From Zoroaster sp. YZ-2022 (taxonomy: Eukaryota; Echinodermata; Asteroidea; Forcipulatida; Zoroasteridae), in the NCBI GenBank assembly GCA_029582265.1, contig CM055830.1, positions 27,187,619 through 27,251,618 on the forward strand: a stretch of 64,000 nt of DNA. The letters are read 5' to 3'. Below, piece after piece: positions 10,798-22,713 of this stretch; position 1 is the first letter of the stretch; each line of letters starts with the position of its first letter. The notes below the pieces were generated by a model. That model ran no database searches and had not been told where the DNA came from. It saw nothing but the letters and a program-made list of their open reading frames with translations. A program made the position numbers and the translations under genes.

Positions 10798-13700
10798 GTA
10801 AACTAACCTATTATTTGTTACAAACAAGGTATACATAATGTGTAGGTTTAAGTGTTCATAAGTGTTCATAGGGCTTATGTTGTACACATACGTTGGTCGG
10901 TCATCTACGTACGTCAGGGGGGTGGGGATACATCCATGTAAAATGTATATTCGTTACTCCACTTTTCACTACCTTCCGACGTCACTGGCCAATGAAAAGC
11001 GAAAGTGATTTTTCATGACAACAATGTCAGTTTGTTATTCTCATTCCACTTTCAAATTCAGTTCCACACCGAATAATAAAAAGGCATTCCATTGTCACTG
11101 TTGACGATCAAGAACCATCTGCGCTGTGTCTGCATGCAGCATATTAATGATTATTAGTAGGCCTAGGACATACAAGATTACATATGTACATACATTTGCA
11201 CATGGATAATTCCCAACAAGCCCACACAAAATGCCGCTAATTCGGCAAGTCTTGTCAAAATTTATGTACTAATAATTATTGCCTGCACTAGCCATGCCGT
11301 TCCTTAAACACGAGGAAGAAAAACAAATTTGTCAAACTAGGCAATTCAGCTAGACAAAAGATAACCGCCAGGGGCAATATTTCTCTAGCAGTGACCAGCG
11401 TGCGATAACTCGCTGGAATGTTTAACCAAGAACCAAGAGGGTTAAAATATAAACATGCCACAGTTCAAAGTTTCACAGGTTTTCATTTATGTTTTGCAGT
11501 TTTACGTATATTTTTGGGTTACAAATACAGCATGAAAATAGTTCAAAAATTACGAACCATAATATTAAGATAAGGTGCATTACAATAAGGCCTGAGTACT
11601 AACACATGCTTTTGTTCTATATGAGGTTATTTCCAAACCCTAAATTTCCGATCGGTCACTGCTTTATGCTTCAAAAATACCTAGATTCACTGAAATCAAT
11701 GATGAATGACTGTGAACAATTTTGTTATGAATGACCCTTAAATCACGAATAGTTGGGACGGCGTTGACCTGTAACACAGCATTTATTGAAAAGGAAGAAA
11801 TGTAGGCATATTGCAACCGAGTGCGACACAATCATCACATCAGCAGTGACCTGTACAAATGAATAAGATGAATATTTTCTATGCACTTTTCCATAACACA
11901 TAGCTCTTTTTGGAATTGGTTTGAGTTCTCTCATTGGTGGCCGTCGGGTAGTCATTCTAAGTGGTTTAATGGCGGCTGGTGGTTTGCTGCTAGCCTCGTT
12001 GTCATCTACGTTGTTGGAGTTTGCCCTGGCCCTCACTGCATTGACAGGTAAGTGAATATACTCGGGTACCGTTAATAAAAACTAAAATACCACCTCATAC
12101 TAGATTTGGAAAAATTGTACCTTTATGAGATGATCAAGGACAGACCTTTTACATATTTGCGTTTGTATTACATAATTACAAGTTAAGTCTTGAACAAAAT
12201 TACATCGTCCTCATGAGCGGATCCAGAACAATTATTTTTCAGTACTACAAAAATTACAATGAAATAATCAAAGGGAGAGAAAAACAAAGCACAGTGAGGG
12301 GGAAATGAGAGACAAGGGGGATACCTTACCGTTTGTTTGTTTATCCCGCACACTGTGGGAATGGGAGTGAGTCTCCCCTCCCCTCTCTCTCTTTTTTTTA
12401 ATTTTTAATTTTAATTTTTTTAATTTTTTTAAAACGATTTTAGGGGGGGGGGGGGCTACAGCCCCTTAGCCCCCCTGGATCCGGCAATGGTCCTTGACCG
12501 TAACGGGCAGTGTATTTAGCGTCACGCGAATTACCATTCTGCGTTTGTGCGACCGCTGAGTTGAACCATAGGGCAAGGAATTTTCTCTTTAAACACATTG
12601 TGTGTAAGCTATGGCGGACATCCTGATTGTGATAATTACTGTTGTTAGTGGCATAACTGAAGTGGATTAAGGGACATGTACTTACATTGAAGCCACTGGA
12701 TGCCTATAGTACTCTTAGTCAAGACTGTTTTTGTATGTTTTTGATACACGATCCGTCACCAAACGCCGCACGAGGTCGCTACACGAACCCCTACAATCAC
12801 GAACCGCTACAATCGAATCACAAACCGCTATCACACACGAACCGCTATCAAACACAGCGGTTCGTGATTGTAGCGGGTCATGTAGAGCCTTTGTGCGGCG
12901 TGCAGCAACGGATCGTGTATCAAAAACATACAAACCAAACACAGTCTTGACCAAGACTACTGGATGCCATGTTACCACTCACATAAACCACGCATTGCAA
13001 GGCTACACGCGAATCAGCCTCCATTGTGAATGCATTCCTTTGTGGTCTTCATGTATGTAGTGTGGTAAAATGGTCACACGATGGCTTTAGTAATTTTGTA
13101 TTAGGTACCATGCTATGGGCTAACCCTCTAATGCTCTATCCAGTCAGTATAATATATGTGAGCGCGACCCAACCTATTATCTAAACTAAACGTTTTATTT
13201 TCTAAGCTGACAATCGGAAGGGTTGACTGACTAGTCACTCTTTTCCTTTCTAAATATTTGTTTTCGAAAATATAGGCAATTAATTGTTTCTCTGAAGAGG
13301 CTCCGCGGGCCGTACTACAGACATTTTACCTATGGAAAATTCTGTTCCTTATTAATCGTAATGTTGATTTATAAGTATACATTGCTCTTTCAAATTGAAC
13401 AAAAAAATACAAATTATTGTCTCAAAAAGGGTTATTCCAAAATATTTAACCGGTGCATGAATAAAGATTAATAAAATCATAAATCAACGTAAAATAACGT
13501 AAGAAGTACATTGCAGGCTGAATAACATGACACCTATCGACTGTTTAATAATGCATTTCGTTAAATAGTGGCCCTACCCATACAAAACCAAATTGAATGG
13601 GCAGAATGGAAAACTGATTTTATTTGAAGTTTTGAACCTTGGGTCTCTGAATGTGTTAATGTTCTCTTATAATTATTACAATGTATTTATTTGAGCAGGC

Positions 13701-16700
13701 AATTGTGAGATGCGATCCCCGATGATGACCACTAAGGCAGTTCGTCGTCGGTGGAATTACTACAACAATAAATCAAAGTGAATTACGGACATGACTGTCC
13801 AACCACCCAAATTGGTTGAAAATTACAGCCTGGCATTCAGTGTTCGAAACACATAAGAACAACACCGTAATGGCGTCCATGCTCCTATCCGTAGTTCACA
13901 CAATCACAAATCACTACAACGACTAAGATACAGGAACACATACGATACTACTTGTTTACTATCAGCGCACGCTGCAAAATTAGATCATATAAGAAGAAAA
14001 CCGCTGTGTAATACTGCGATAAGTGATTATTGTATTTATGGTTTACAATACTGTGTAAGTGATAACTATAGAAAGAAAGTTTAAAGTTCGAAATTCCCGT
14101 GTTTGTGGTGGATGGATACAGTCAACAAGGATGCGTGAACATGCATTCAACTCCCGTCAATGCATTTAAGGGACATGAATAATTAAAAGGATTATAACAC
14201 TGCATTTCTCCATATTTATGTTTACTGAATCTCTTGTACAGGAATTGGTTATGGAGCTGCACTTTGTATGTCCAAAGTTTATCTTGGATTTCACTTCAGC
14301 AAAGGGCTGTCGTTAGCTACCGGTATGGCGATGATGGGAGTGCCAGAAAGTTTTATAATTTTCCCCCCATTCGCACAACTTCTCCTGCAGACATATGGTG
14401 TCCAGGGAACATTACTCGTCTTATGCGGACTCACTCTACACATAATACCTCTTGGGCTACTGTTCTGTCCACCATCGGATTTCAGTCAGCACACCAACGA
14501 AAGGAAGGTGAAAGGTTCAGACGTTAGCTTGGAAGCATCTCCAGGCCGAGAAATTAAGTCACATATGACGGAATTTCTCGATGTCAAAATGCTTACCAGC
14601 CTGACAGTGTGGATCCTGATATTGCCTTTCAGCATATTTGCCTTTGTCAATGATTCGTGGATGACGTTTATGGTAGCAAATGCACTTGTCAAGGGATATG
14701 AACCTTTCGTGGCAGTAACATTTAGTGTCATCGCGGGTATCACTGCTGTGATATTCAGTGTACTGCAAGGCGTGGTTCTACACCGGGGACTCGCAAGTGC
14801 CCGCCATATATCGGCAATAGCAGCAGGTGCTGGTAGTATAGCCTTGCTGGTAAATCCTTTACTCAACAATTACCTCACCGTGGGTGTTTCTGTCGCCGTG
14901 TACGGTATGACGCTGGCTGTGCTCAACCCTGCACTAGTTTGTCTAACTGTTGAGACGATGGGGAAAGAGCGCGCTGGTAACGCGTACGGCTGGATGGGTC
15001 TTGTGTCTGGAATATTTCGAATCTTGTTTGGATTTTCCACAGGTAGGTCTGTGTACATTTAATACCACTGTAGAGTTTTGCTTGGAAGAAGGGGATGTTA
15101 TTGAACCACTAAACTGCCTATCCGCGCGCCGTATCTTATTAATGACACACTTTTCAGAAGAACACATTAAAGGGAAGGTATAACATTGGTATTTTTTTTC
15201 AAAACTGCTTGTATGCTTAATTGCTCTCTCTGAATCAAGAAACATCAATCAAACTGTGAAAGTTTGAACTAATTGTGTTGTTTCGTTAACAAGAAAGTAT
15301 ATGAAAATTCACTCAGATTTTATGTTTTCATTCTAACGTGGAATTTAGGATAGAAGTACTCTTTCCTAAATTCAAAATGAAAATGATTTCACTTTTTATA
15401 AAAATGGCAGCACCTATATAATATATCTAAGGAAGATTAATACATCATTAGCTGCATATTTATTAAGTTTCACATGAAATATTCGACCATTTGGTTATTT
15501 TTTAGCAATCATTATTATACACCTTACTTTTAATAATATTATATAGGTTCAGATTGATGAAATTCTTGCGGCGGGCAGTGGCGTAACAAAGGGGGCAGGG
15601 TGCGGCGCCCCCACTTGTTGGCAAAGTAGTGTTTATTTTTTTATTTTTTTGCTGAACAGCCTGGCGTATAAAATAAAAAGAGAGAAAAAATAGAAGAGAA
15701 AATGGTACATAAAGTGTTGTGTTAAGCGGTGTTTGAGGGGTGGAAACTTCCACCCCAGCATGAGTGCAAAGATATAATTGGCACCCCCACCACCTCCAGT
15801 TGAGCGACTTTATAGATAGTCCATTTTGGGGATATAGTTAACTTTGTCGGTTCATTTGAGTTTTGTGTTGAGTGATAAAGAATTCCATCAATCTATACAT
15901 ATCGCAGTACCCGCTGCTATATTGGATTCTAGCTGGCCAATTGTAAAGCTTGGTGGTTGAGAGTTAAGACGTTTGTACTGGTAAGCAGGAGGTCGTGGGT
16001 TCGAATCCCTCCCGAGTCGCCTTGGATTTTTTCACAGACACTCGAGTAGCACTGAGGGAATAATCAAATCAATTATATAGTTTCTGAATTTCCAATCTTA
16101 AAATGCTAAAACGGCAAACATTAAACAATCGTCACTGACCTAACACTAACTGCTTCTACAACTGCTAATATTCTTTGAAACAAAAAACAACCTGTGTAAA
16201 ATTCAGCTCAATGCAGAGAAAAGTATGCACATTTGGTTTTGTTACAGAAAACCCTTTTGGAAATATGCATTTAACAACTTCTTCACATCAAGTTAGTTTT
16301 CGGATAATAACTGGGGTATTTTATAATTAGGAAATAACTAATGTTGTACCTTCCCGTTAAAGAGAGTGGAGTGCCATGGTCGAGCGGTTTAGTGCATCGG
16401 ATTTGTGTTCTGGTGGCTGAGTCGTCAGAATGTGGGTTCGAATCCCGTCCGTGGCCGTGGTACTTGTGTCCTTGAGCAAGACACTTTACCATAATTGCTT
16501 CTCTCCACCCAGGAGTAAAATGGGTACCTGTGAGGGCAGAGTTGGTTGTTGTGTTTGATTAGCCCATATGCGCCGAAATGGCAGCAATTGAGCTGTATAC
16601 TCCCCAGGGAGCTGAGATGGTTTCAGGAATGATTTATGCGCCTGATAGGCAGGGGGTAATAATGTACAGCGCTGTGATACCTTGTGTAAGAGCGCTTTAA

Positions 16701-17374
16701 AATGTCCGACATTATTAAAGAGAGTGCATATCTTTGGTCCTTACTCGATTACAAAATGATGGTACTAAACAGCCTGAGGAATCATTCCTTCTGACATGCT
16801 TTTTTTTTACAATTTTTTAATTTATTTTTTATTTTTTTATTTTTTATTTATTATTTTTTTATAGAAAACTTAAAATGTATTAGAAACTATTTTGTAATGG
16901 ATCAAAGCCGTGATCCATTTCCCATATTAAAATTAAATGCATACAAACAAATCTAAATGTATTTATCATCAAGGAAATAAGCTGTACATTTTTCTACATA
17001 TCTCTCATGGATGTTATAAATTATCGATACCTTTACAGAAATTTACAAATGATGTACATTAGTTTGTTTGTTTGTTGAATTATTTTCGATTTTAGAGGTT
17101 TTAGAGTTTACAAACACAACAATTGTATAATATTTATAAATGTGTTTGTACAGGTCTCCTGTATGACATGACGGGAAGCTACGATGCCACTTTTATACTG
17201 CTCGGGGCAATGTTGGCAGCCATTGTACCTATTTTATTTATTGATACGCTGGTGGACAAATGCAGAAACTCGGTGGAAAAACCTTTTGGAAAACGCATTA
17301 TCCCATGGGAACTCAACCTGAAACGGATACCAACAACGGAGAAAGCAATGCTCATACAACCCAAACTGGAGTGA
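10608..17374 (+). CDS. Monocarboxylate-transporter-like protein (SLC16 / MFS), complete
   Basis: Four coding exons (10608-10797, 11904-12047, 14242-15042, 17154-17374) join in phase 1 at every junction to 452 codons (451 residues). The product is a 12-helix major-facilitator protein expected in the plasma membrane. Helix 1 (residues about 10-33) carries GWVVVVSIHAVFLLWGGLLK, a degenerate form of the MCT helix-1 signature, and K29 aligns with the helix-1 lysine of MCT1. The helix-5 motif is recognisable (YLGFHFSKGLSLATGMAM, residues 125-142), followed by FPPFAQLL. A short cytosolic loop (about 187-228) separates the two halves. TM7-12 fill exon 3 and the start of exon 4, and the tail is hydrophilic. 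Length is typical of MCTs (about 430-510). In helix 8 the usual Asp/Arg pair is not seen, so proton-coupled monocarboxylate transport should not be assumed. Closest to the orphan MCT group (MCT9/12/14-like); the exact orthologue is unknown. Confidence 0.9.
11640..11890. mobile_element. Diverged half-copy of the 7.5-9.6 kb inverted-repeat element
   Basis: Shares in order GCTTCAAAAATA, GGCATATTGCAACCG, CGACACAATCA, and AATGAATAAGATGAATAT...CTATG with the left arm at about 7760-8010. It ends within about 15 bases of the splice acceptor of transporter exon 2. Confidence 0.6.
11904..12047 (+). CDS. Transporter exon 2 (TM2-TM4)
   Basis: Acceptor CACATAG|CTCTTT and donor GACAG|GTAAGT; phase 1 in, phase 1 out. 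It encodes A-LFGIGLSSLIGGRRVVILSG, the loop 2-3 region with the GGRRVV turn typical of MFS proteins, then TM3 and part of TM4. Confidence 0.9.
12220..12488. mobile_element. Possible short DNA element with GCGGATCCAG ends
   Basis: GAGCGGATCCAG at 12220 is mirrored by CTGGATCCGGC at 12474-12485. The interior is low complexity (T-rich, then a G run, then CCCCTTAGCCCCCC). No clean target duplication. Confidence 0.4.
12705..12958. mobile_element. MULE-like MITE with 10-bp target duplication
   Basis: Terminal inverted repeats of about 45 bp contain AGTCAAGACTG and TGTATGTTTTTGATACACG, then GATCCGT. ACTGGATGCC flanks both sides (12695-12704 and 12959-12968). The host sequence (GCCACTGGATGCC...ATGTT, ACTCACATAAACCACG) is itself a dispersed repeat seen at 17467 and 40272, so this is a nested insertion. 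A 9-10-bp duplication points to the Mutator superfamily. Confidence 0.7.
12969..14241. other. Rest of transporter intron 2
   Basis: AT-rich intronic sequence. 12969-13160 continues the repeat into which the MULE-like MITE inserted (ends near CTCTATCCAGTCAGTATAAT). Nothing else supportable up to the acceptor CTTGTACAG at 14241. Confidence 0.4.
14242..15042 (+). CDS. Transporter exon 3 (TM4-TM11)
   Basis: Large 801-base exon, acceptor CTTGTACAG|GAATTG, donor CCACAG|GTAGGT, phase 1 at both ends; residues 112-378 plus split codon 379. It holds the helix-5 motif, the central loop (QHTNERKVKGSDVSLEASPG) and TM7-11. Late-exon ETMGKERAGNAYGWMGL is a typical MCT loop10-TM11 segment (conserved ...A.G...). 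Confidence 0.92.
15171..16364. mobile_element. MITE of the AAGGTACAACATTGG family, carrying a nested SINE-B
   Basis: The left end TAAAGGGAAGGTATAACATT is mirrored by AATGTTGTACCTTCCCGTTA at the right end. The interior includes GCTCTCTCTGAATCAAGAAA (shared with copies elsewhere), and a SINE-B insertion at about 15895-16060. It lies in transporter intron 3. Confidence 0.6.
15895..16060 (+). mobile_element. SINE-B copy (tRNA-like core)
   Basis: Contains ATATCGCAGTACCCGCTGCT, GGCCAATTG, CTTGGTGGTTGAGAGTTAAG and GTGGGTTCGAATCCCTCCCG, ending GAGTCGCC then TTTTTTCACAGACACTCG. Full-length match to the copy at 42160-42390. Confidence 0.8.
16371..16717 (+). mobile_element. tRNA-derived SINE (head type I, tail type B)
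   Basis: The head GTGCCATGGTCGAGCGGTTT and B box GGTTCGAATCC are followed by the common body. It ends with the alternative tail TGTACAGCGCTGTGATACC...AGAGCGCTTTAAAATG then ATTATT. Confidence 0.9.
17154..17374 (+). CDS. Transporter exon 4 (TM11-TM12, tail, stop)
   Basis: Acceptor TTTGTACAG|GTCTCC restores phase 1. GLLYDMTGSYDATFILLGAM is the classical MCT segment leading into TM12; the hydrophilic C-terminus ends AMLIQPKLE and TGA. Confidence 0.92.
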
Positions 17375-17408
17375 CACATCTTCTACGGCGGGTCCGTTGG
17401 GTGCATAG

Positions 17409-17640
17409 ACCATTGATCTCTATTACACTAACTGGATATAGAAGACCATGCGCTTAAATTCAAAGCCACTGGATGCCATGTTGGTCCTCTCACAAACATT
17501 TCTTTGTATGTGTATCCATTCCTTTATGAATTCCTTTTCGTGTTTCTTTTGTTTAATGGAGGAATCAACATGGCCCTGCAGTGGATGTCTTTATTTGTTA
17601 GGCACCAATAGGCACCAATATCAATGGAGATCAGTCTGTG
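17409..17640. repeat. Dispersed repeat with ACTGGATA ends, in the transporter 3' flank
   Basis: ATTGATCTCTATTACACTAA, CTGGATATAG and CCACTGGATGCCATGTTGGT are shared with 40245-40465 (inverted ends) and with the host of the MITE at 12705. It probably lies in the 3' UTR. Confidence 0.5.
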
Positions 17641-17977
17641 GTATCTTTATCACAATACAGTCATCTTGCTTTTCTCCATTACAAACCTATTTGACCAAAC
17701 CGAGGCTGGAGCCATATTCTGGCTCCTTTTATATTATGACAATCAGCACAATAATCGCAGTTGGGTATACAGGAGATCTGACAAATGTGGTCACAGAATG
17801 ATAAAGGTTTATGGCATGTGGTAACAATTGATATATCAGTTGGGGATGTCAGGATACTGATTTACTATTTATTTAAGATGCTGGCATGATGGATTTACTT
17901 TTTTTCTTATTTTCAAGTTTCTTGATAAATGCAGCACAGTACACAAAAGCTGTAAATAGTGTGGAGATAGTTAGAAC

Positions 17978-18042
17978 CTCCAGTTCTTTTCAGAACTAAT
18001 TACTACTCAATAGAGAATTTCACATGGTGTCCCTGCAAAACT
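17978..18042 (+). repeat. Fragment of the fold-back repeat family seen at 40.5, 50.0 and 59.3 kb
   Basis: ACCTCCAGTTCTTTTCAGAA, then CTAATTACTACTCAATAGAG and TTTCACATGGTGTCCCTGC, is one arm of the palindromic family described at 40511-40711. Confidence 0.75.
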
Positions 18043-18168
18043 TAACCATCTCCTAGTATACATATGTATTCCAATTGTATTGTATAGTTTTGAAATAATC
18101 CAATCTAGTTTGAGCAATTTGTATGCACAGTACATGAACAAATCCTTATTGTTACTGTTTGGCATTTC

Positions 18169-18253
18169 CTTAACCCTAGCTCCCTAAGCATCGTTACTGA
18201 ACAATAAAAATCCTTCAAAATCTGCCTTTGTTGTCTAGGGAGTTAGGGTTAAA
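18169..18253. repeat. Small palindromic element containing an AATAAA
   Basis: TTAACCCTAGCTCCCTAAGC is mirrored by GTCTAGGGAGTTAGGGTTAA. AATAAA at 18203-18208 sits in the loop and is a candidate polyadenylation site for the transporter gene, about 830 bases after its stop. Confidence 0.5.
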
Positions 18254-18341
18254 GTAGACCTTTTTGAACTTCAATGACATCCATACATTACATCACAACC
18301 ACAATAATTTGCACAATAATCAGACAAACGGGCAAAAACCA

Positions 18342-18540
18342 GGGGCCAGTTTCCTAGAACTGCTTAGCAGATAAAAATTGCTTACCAGAAAAATTTGCTT
18401 AGTGGATTTCTTTGGTTACCATGACAGTAAAACGATCTGCCGAATGTATGCATTTTAGCTGGTAGTCTGTTTTATATTGCTTGAGCAGAAATGTTTGCTG
18501 AGCAAAATTCTCTGCTTAGCAGCTCCATGAAATTGGCCCC
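18342..18540. mobile_element. MITE with GGGGCCA termini
   Basis: GGGGCCAGTTTCCTAGAACT then GCTTAGCAG is mirrored by CTGCTTAGCAGCTCCATGAA then ATTGGCCCC. The interior repeats TTGCTTA/GCTGAGCA blocks. Confidence 0.75.
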
Positions 18541-19400
18541 AGGTTCGAAGTTGTTTTTAATTGTTAGCTTTGTTATTTTATCTTTTCTTAATTTGTTTGG
18601 TTCACATAACTTAATAGCCAATTTAGCCAATAGCGTTTTTACATAAGATTAATGAAGCAATTTCGCTAAAATATGTGCAGATTTGTTTTCGGAAAATGTA
18701 TAAAAAAGTACAATGGAAAATCTCCTTGAAAAGACCGATAATAACTAGAATACAAATAATTGTCCACTCCACTAATATTTAACATATTATGTATGGATTT
18801 CCTATCAGTTTACTATATCCATATTACTTTGACGACTCTATTATATGTATATACAGACGATGAGACCAATGATTACAAAAGAGCCCCAAAAGTCAAACGA
18901 TATGCAAAGCACAATATGTACACCGGTCTGTGACAAGAAAGCATACAATCTGATATTTTGAGATGTGAGCAGAAAAATTCTTAATTTTAAGTACTATTAT
19001 TTTAAGTAAGGCACTAACATTGAAATCTTATTCATCTGAAAATTCAAACGATTCTTGATGTTATGTGGAGAAGTCTAACATATACAAACTCTGTATACAA
19101 ATACACACACTTTTGGCGGGAAATCACCCTGGTGCCCTAAAGGTCACGCACAGTGTAAACAATTCACATGGTCTATGCGTCAGGGAGACATTTACATGCA
19201 TAGCCTAGTGTTTGATAGGAATAGGCGTAACGTTAGGCCTCGGTCGTATATAAATGCAGCGATGGTATACAGACCATAATTAACCTTTTAACTTGACTAA
19301 GGCAATATGGTTAAGTAGGTCATGATTTTTAAGCTAAAATTGCAGTTGATAAAAACTCGAATAAATAAATAAAAGCTACATTATTAATCAATCCGTGTAA
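18541..19400. other. Intergenic sequence, nothing recognised
   Basis: AT-rich; no ORF with exon context and no repeat shared with other parts of the window was found. Confidence 0.4.
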
Positions 19401-21203
19401 GGGACCTTAGCCAATCTCGCCCAATAACTCTACCCGGAACAATCTAAATTCTCACCCACAAAATTTCTTGCCCGCATTATTTTTTCCTCCAAGTCTCCTC
19501 CAAGACCTTAACAATAACCTTAACAATAGAAGCCGGCCACACTAGTTTGATGTAACCGCTCTGCCGGGCTGGCCAAATGTTAATCTGTCCACACAATGGA
19601 AAGGCCCAGGTCAACGCCCAGGTCAACGCCCTACAAACGTTTTCCGTGGAAGGGACCGTAGGCCCATGTCAGGACTTTTTTAACAAGCTTTTCTTAAAGT
19701 TACTTACTTGTTTTTTTGTTTTTTTTTCATTTTTTCTTCATCTGATGAAAAATGTCTCGAAAATAAAATGTAAAAACAAAAAGTACATAAATAAACATAA
19801 AATTGCTCATTTTTTACATTATTTCTGAGCTTGTAATCACTCTTGCTGGTGTGGTAATTTTGGCTCTAAAGATGCCTTGGCTTTTTTCAGAGTTTATGAA
19901 CGCTTGTCCAGCTACAACGCAGACGCTACTTCACCACATGCCAACAACACGTGGAATCAGTGCATGTACAGTACATTCTGTGTACAATAGACGGCAACCG
20001 GAGTCACGTGACTCATAGCGATGTGGATTAAACAGATTTTTAAATTTGCAGCTATCGAAAACCGGGAAAATCCGAAACCGGGAAAACGACTGTTAGTAAA
20101 TACAGAGTAGTACGCTAGTCTCCTAAGATTTTTGACAAAGTCACAAAGCATTACGTGAATTCCAGAGTCTAAATTGCATAGAGATTTTAGAATGAATATA
20201 ACATGATTTTTGAACATTCAGTTTGCCTTACCTTGCCATTCACCCATCAATGGGTCGTTGTTTTACAACCCTCCATGGAGCTCCCTATGTTTATACACAG
20301 CGCACTGCTAGTTTGTTGTTGTTTTGTACCCACTATACATCACATGACCACTACTAGCTCGGAGTCGCCGATTGTGTCTATAAGTGTGAACGAGATCCCC
20401 AAGTCAAGCCAACTTGCTAACATTGTTGATTGGAAGCCCTTATTTTATATTGTGAAAATATTTTGACGAGTGCATTCGCATTTCGTCTGTGTGGTGTACT
20501 CGCCTTATATAGTCTGATACCCTAGCTCATGAAGGAGATGGAAAAGGTTGGGAGCCATAATTTTAGTTGATCCCCTCCGGCATTGGTTCTGTGGTATTAA
20601 TACAATTCTGTCTGTTCAAATCGTCATTCTAACGTTTTACCATTAATGCCAGGGGAAACATCCATACCATGTTTAACTATCTGGTATAAAATAAACTGCA
20701 GTAAATATTCGCGCGAGTTGCCTATTGATATATAGCTACATTGATCACCGTTCAGATTTCACCTATGTGAAGAGTTTGATAACGTTAATTTCTCCTATTA
20801 AATAGTATAAAACTGCATTTGCAAAATTTCATTCATCACATTAAACGTCACGGTAATATTTATTTTATTCAAACAACTGAAAATGTATTTGGAAAACATA
20901 TAGTATGGTATTTAAGTGAGGATATTTCCGTTTCGTATACGGGTCAATTTACACTCATACTGGAAACATACATGTACTTCACAGTTCAATTGCCGTTCAA
21001 ACTTGGCAATTTAAGGGATTAACTTGTTAACAAAGGACTAGCTGACACAACAAGACGGCCGTCATTACCGCAGGAACTCTCTTTTGTCAATGGATTAGGG
21101 CGTTAACAATGGAAGTTCTGCTCCTTCATCACTGCTTTCCAGGCAAGAATAATACTGGGAGAATGGCCCGTAGTTTTTGGGGGCGAGATTGGCGAGGGTC
21201 CCT
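19401..21203 (+). mobile_element. 1.8 kb non-autonomous DNA transposon (GCCAATCTCGCCC termini)
   Basis: The left end GGGACCTTAGCCAATCTCGC is mirrored by GGGCGAGATTGGCGAGGGTC at the right. A smaller, inverted copy lies at 63113-63802; the terminal ~180 bases at one end (ACACTAGTTTGATGTAACC, CCTTAACAATAGAAG) and ~130 at the other (TTCATCACTGCTTTCCAGGC) match. Only short ORFs lie inside; no transposase recognised. Confidence 0.7.
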
Positions 21204-22713
21204 ATTAAGTAATTCAATTTAATTGTCATTGTCATTGTTATTTACGTAAATTGTATGTTGCTAGACTTACTACATCAAGTTATACTCATTTCCACTTTAA
21301 AGTATTCCTTTTACTAACTGATAAACTGACCAAAAGCGACAAGGCTGTGTTTTTAGTTATATCAAATAAAAACAAGTGCAAGTATTTTAAAATTAATTTT
21401 CACTCTTGTTGATTTCACTTATGTTTCGTAATAACATTTAAAAGTATCAACTAAAAATCACTTGTTATATTTGAGGGGTTTTTTCTCACTCAAACTTACC
21501 ACGTGAAGGCATCAACAAGTAGGCCTACTTTTAAGTATCATTCAACCATAAAATTCGGGTAATATTCCTTGAACACATTTTTAAAACTTCGTTTTGAGTA
21601 TAGGGCTATATATAAAACACAACAACTAACTTTTCCCTCACTGTTACCTATTTTACTCCTTGGTGGGAAAAAAATGATTAGTATCTTGCTCAAAGACACA
21701 AGCAACAAGGTCGCGCACTGAATTTGAATCCACGTTCTATGCTAATGCATGGTTTTTGATTACATCATCAATTTTTTACAAAGACACTTAAGTTAGTACT
21801 AGGTTATATACAAACATGATAACATCTAAATTCAAGTCTTGACAAATCCATTAAGACAAGTATAACAAAACAGACCTTTAATTAGTTAAATGACCAGAGG
21901 CCTTTGTTTAATTAATGAACGTAGCTACTTAGCCACTACCACTACTGGAATTATGTAGATAAACTAATTGGATTACGAGCAGAGAATTTTGTTGGTTGAA
22001 TTTAAACGGTATTGTTGACATAAAATGGAAACCCAATACAATGGTTTGCTAAGCGTTTTTTTTGGGGGGGAGGGGGGGGGCTGGGGATTTAAAAAAATTA
22101 TTATTATTGTTTTATTATTCTTATCTCACAATAACGGTTATCTACCGTGTATCGCAAACGCACGGGACATAAAGTGTGACTAATTTCACTGGTCAACAAT
22201 TTTGTAAAAGTTCTCTGTTTCGGAGATAAAATGTGCTATTTATTATGGATTTTGATGTGCTGAATTCAAATATGACAATTAAAATTGCTGATTGGCTACT
22301 TTTTCCAAGATATTTAAGTTTTTACATTTTACGTACTATGTATATGTGTACATACACTATTCCGTGTACACATGTACATGTAGACCTTGAAAACTAGAGC
22401 CAATCAACAATTTTAAGCATCATTTCCATTCTCAGTGACCCATAATTAGTCAAGTTTGACTTCATTTGTTTCGGAAGCATTTTGGCTGTAGACCAGTGCA
22501 ATAACTGGAGACGCTTTTAGAGATGCTAGATGGAAGCCGACTATGGTTCCTTTTCCATTGTTATCAATATCGCGTACATGCGCCAAATAATGCAAACAAT
22601 GGAAAGAGTATCAGTAAGTTTGCTGCCACTGATGTATCAAAAGCCTTCCATTGTGACCTTTTATAAGTTATCCTCTACCCCTGCAAGCGTTCTTCCGTTT
22701 TTATTAAAATATA
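21204..22713. other. Intergenic sequence, nothing recognised
   Basis: AT-rich. 21655-21740 resembles an eroded piece of the tRNA-derived SINE (TTGCTCAAAGACACAAGC). A G run lies at about 22060-22082. Confidence 0.35.

Noticed and set aside
12687..13060. Overlapping ORFs on both strands with Arg/His-rich sequence
   Set aside because: Produced by the inverted repeats of the MULE-like MITE.
14486..15248. Minus-strand ORFs of 60-127 codons
   Set aside because: Shadows of transporter exon 3.
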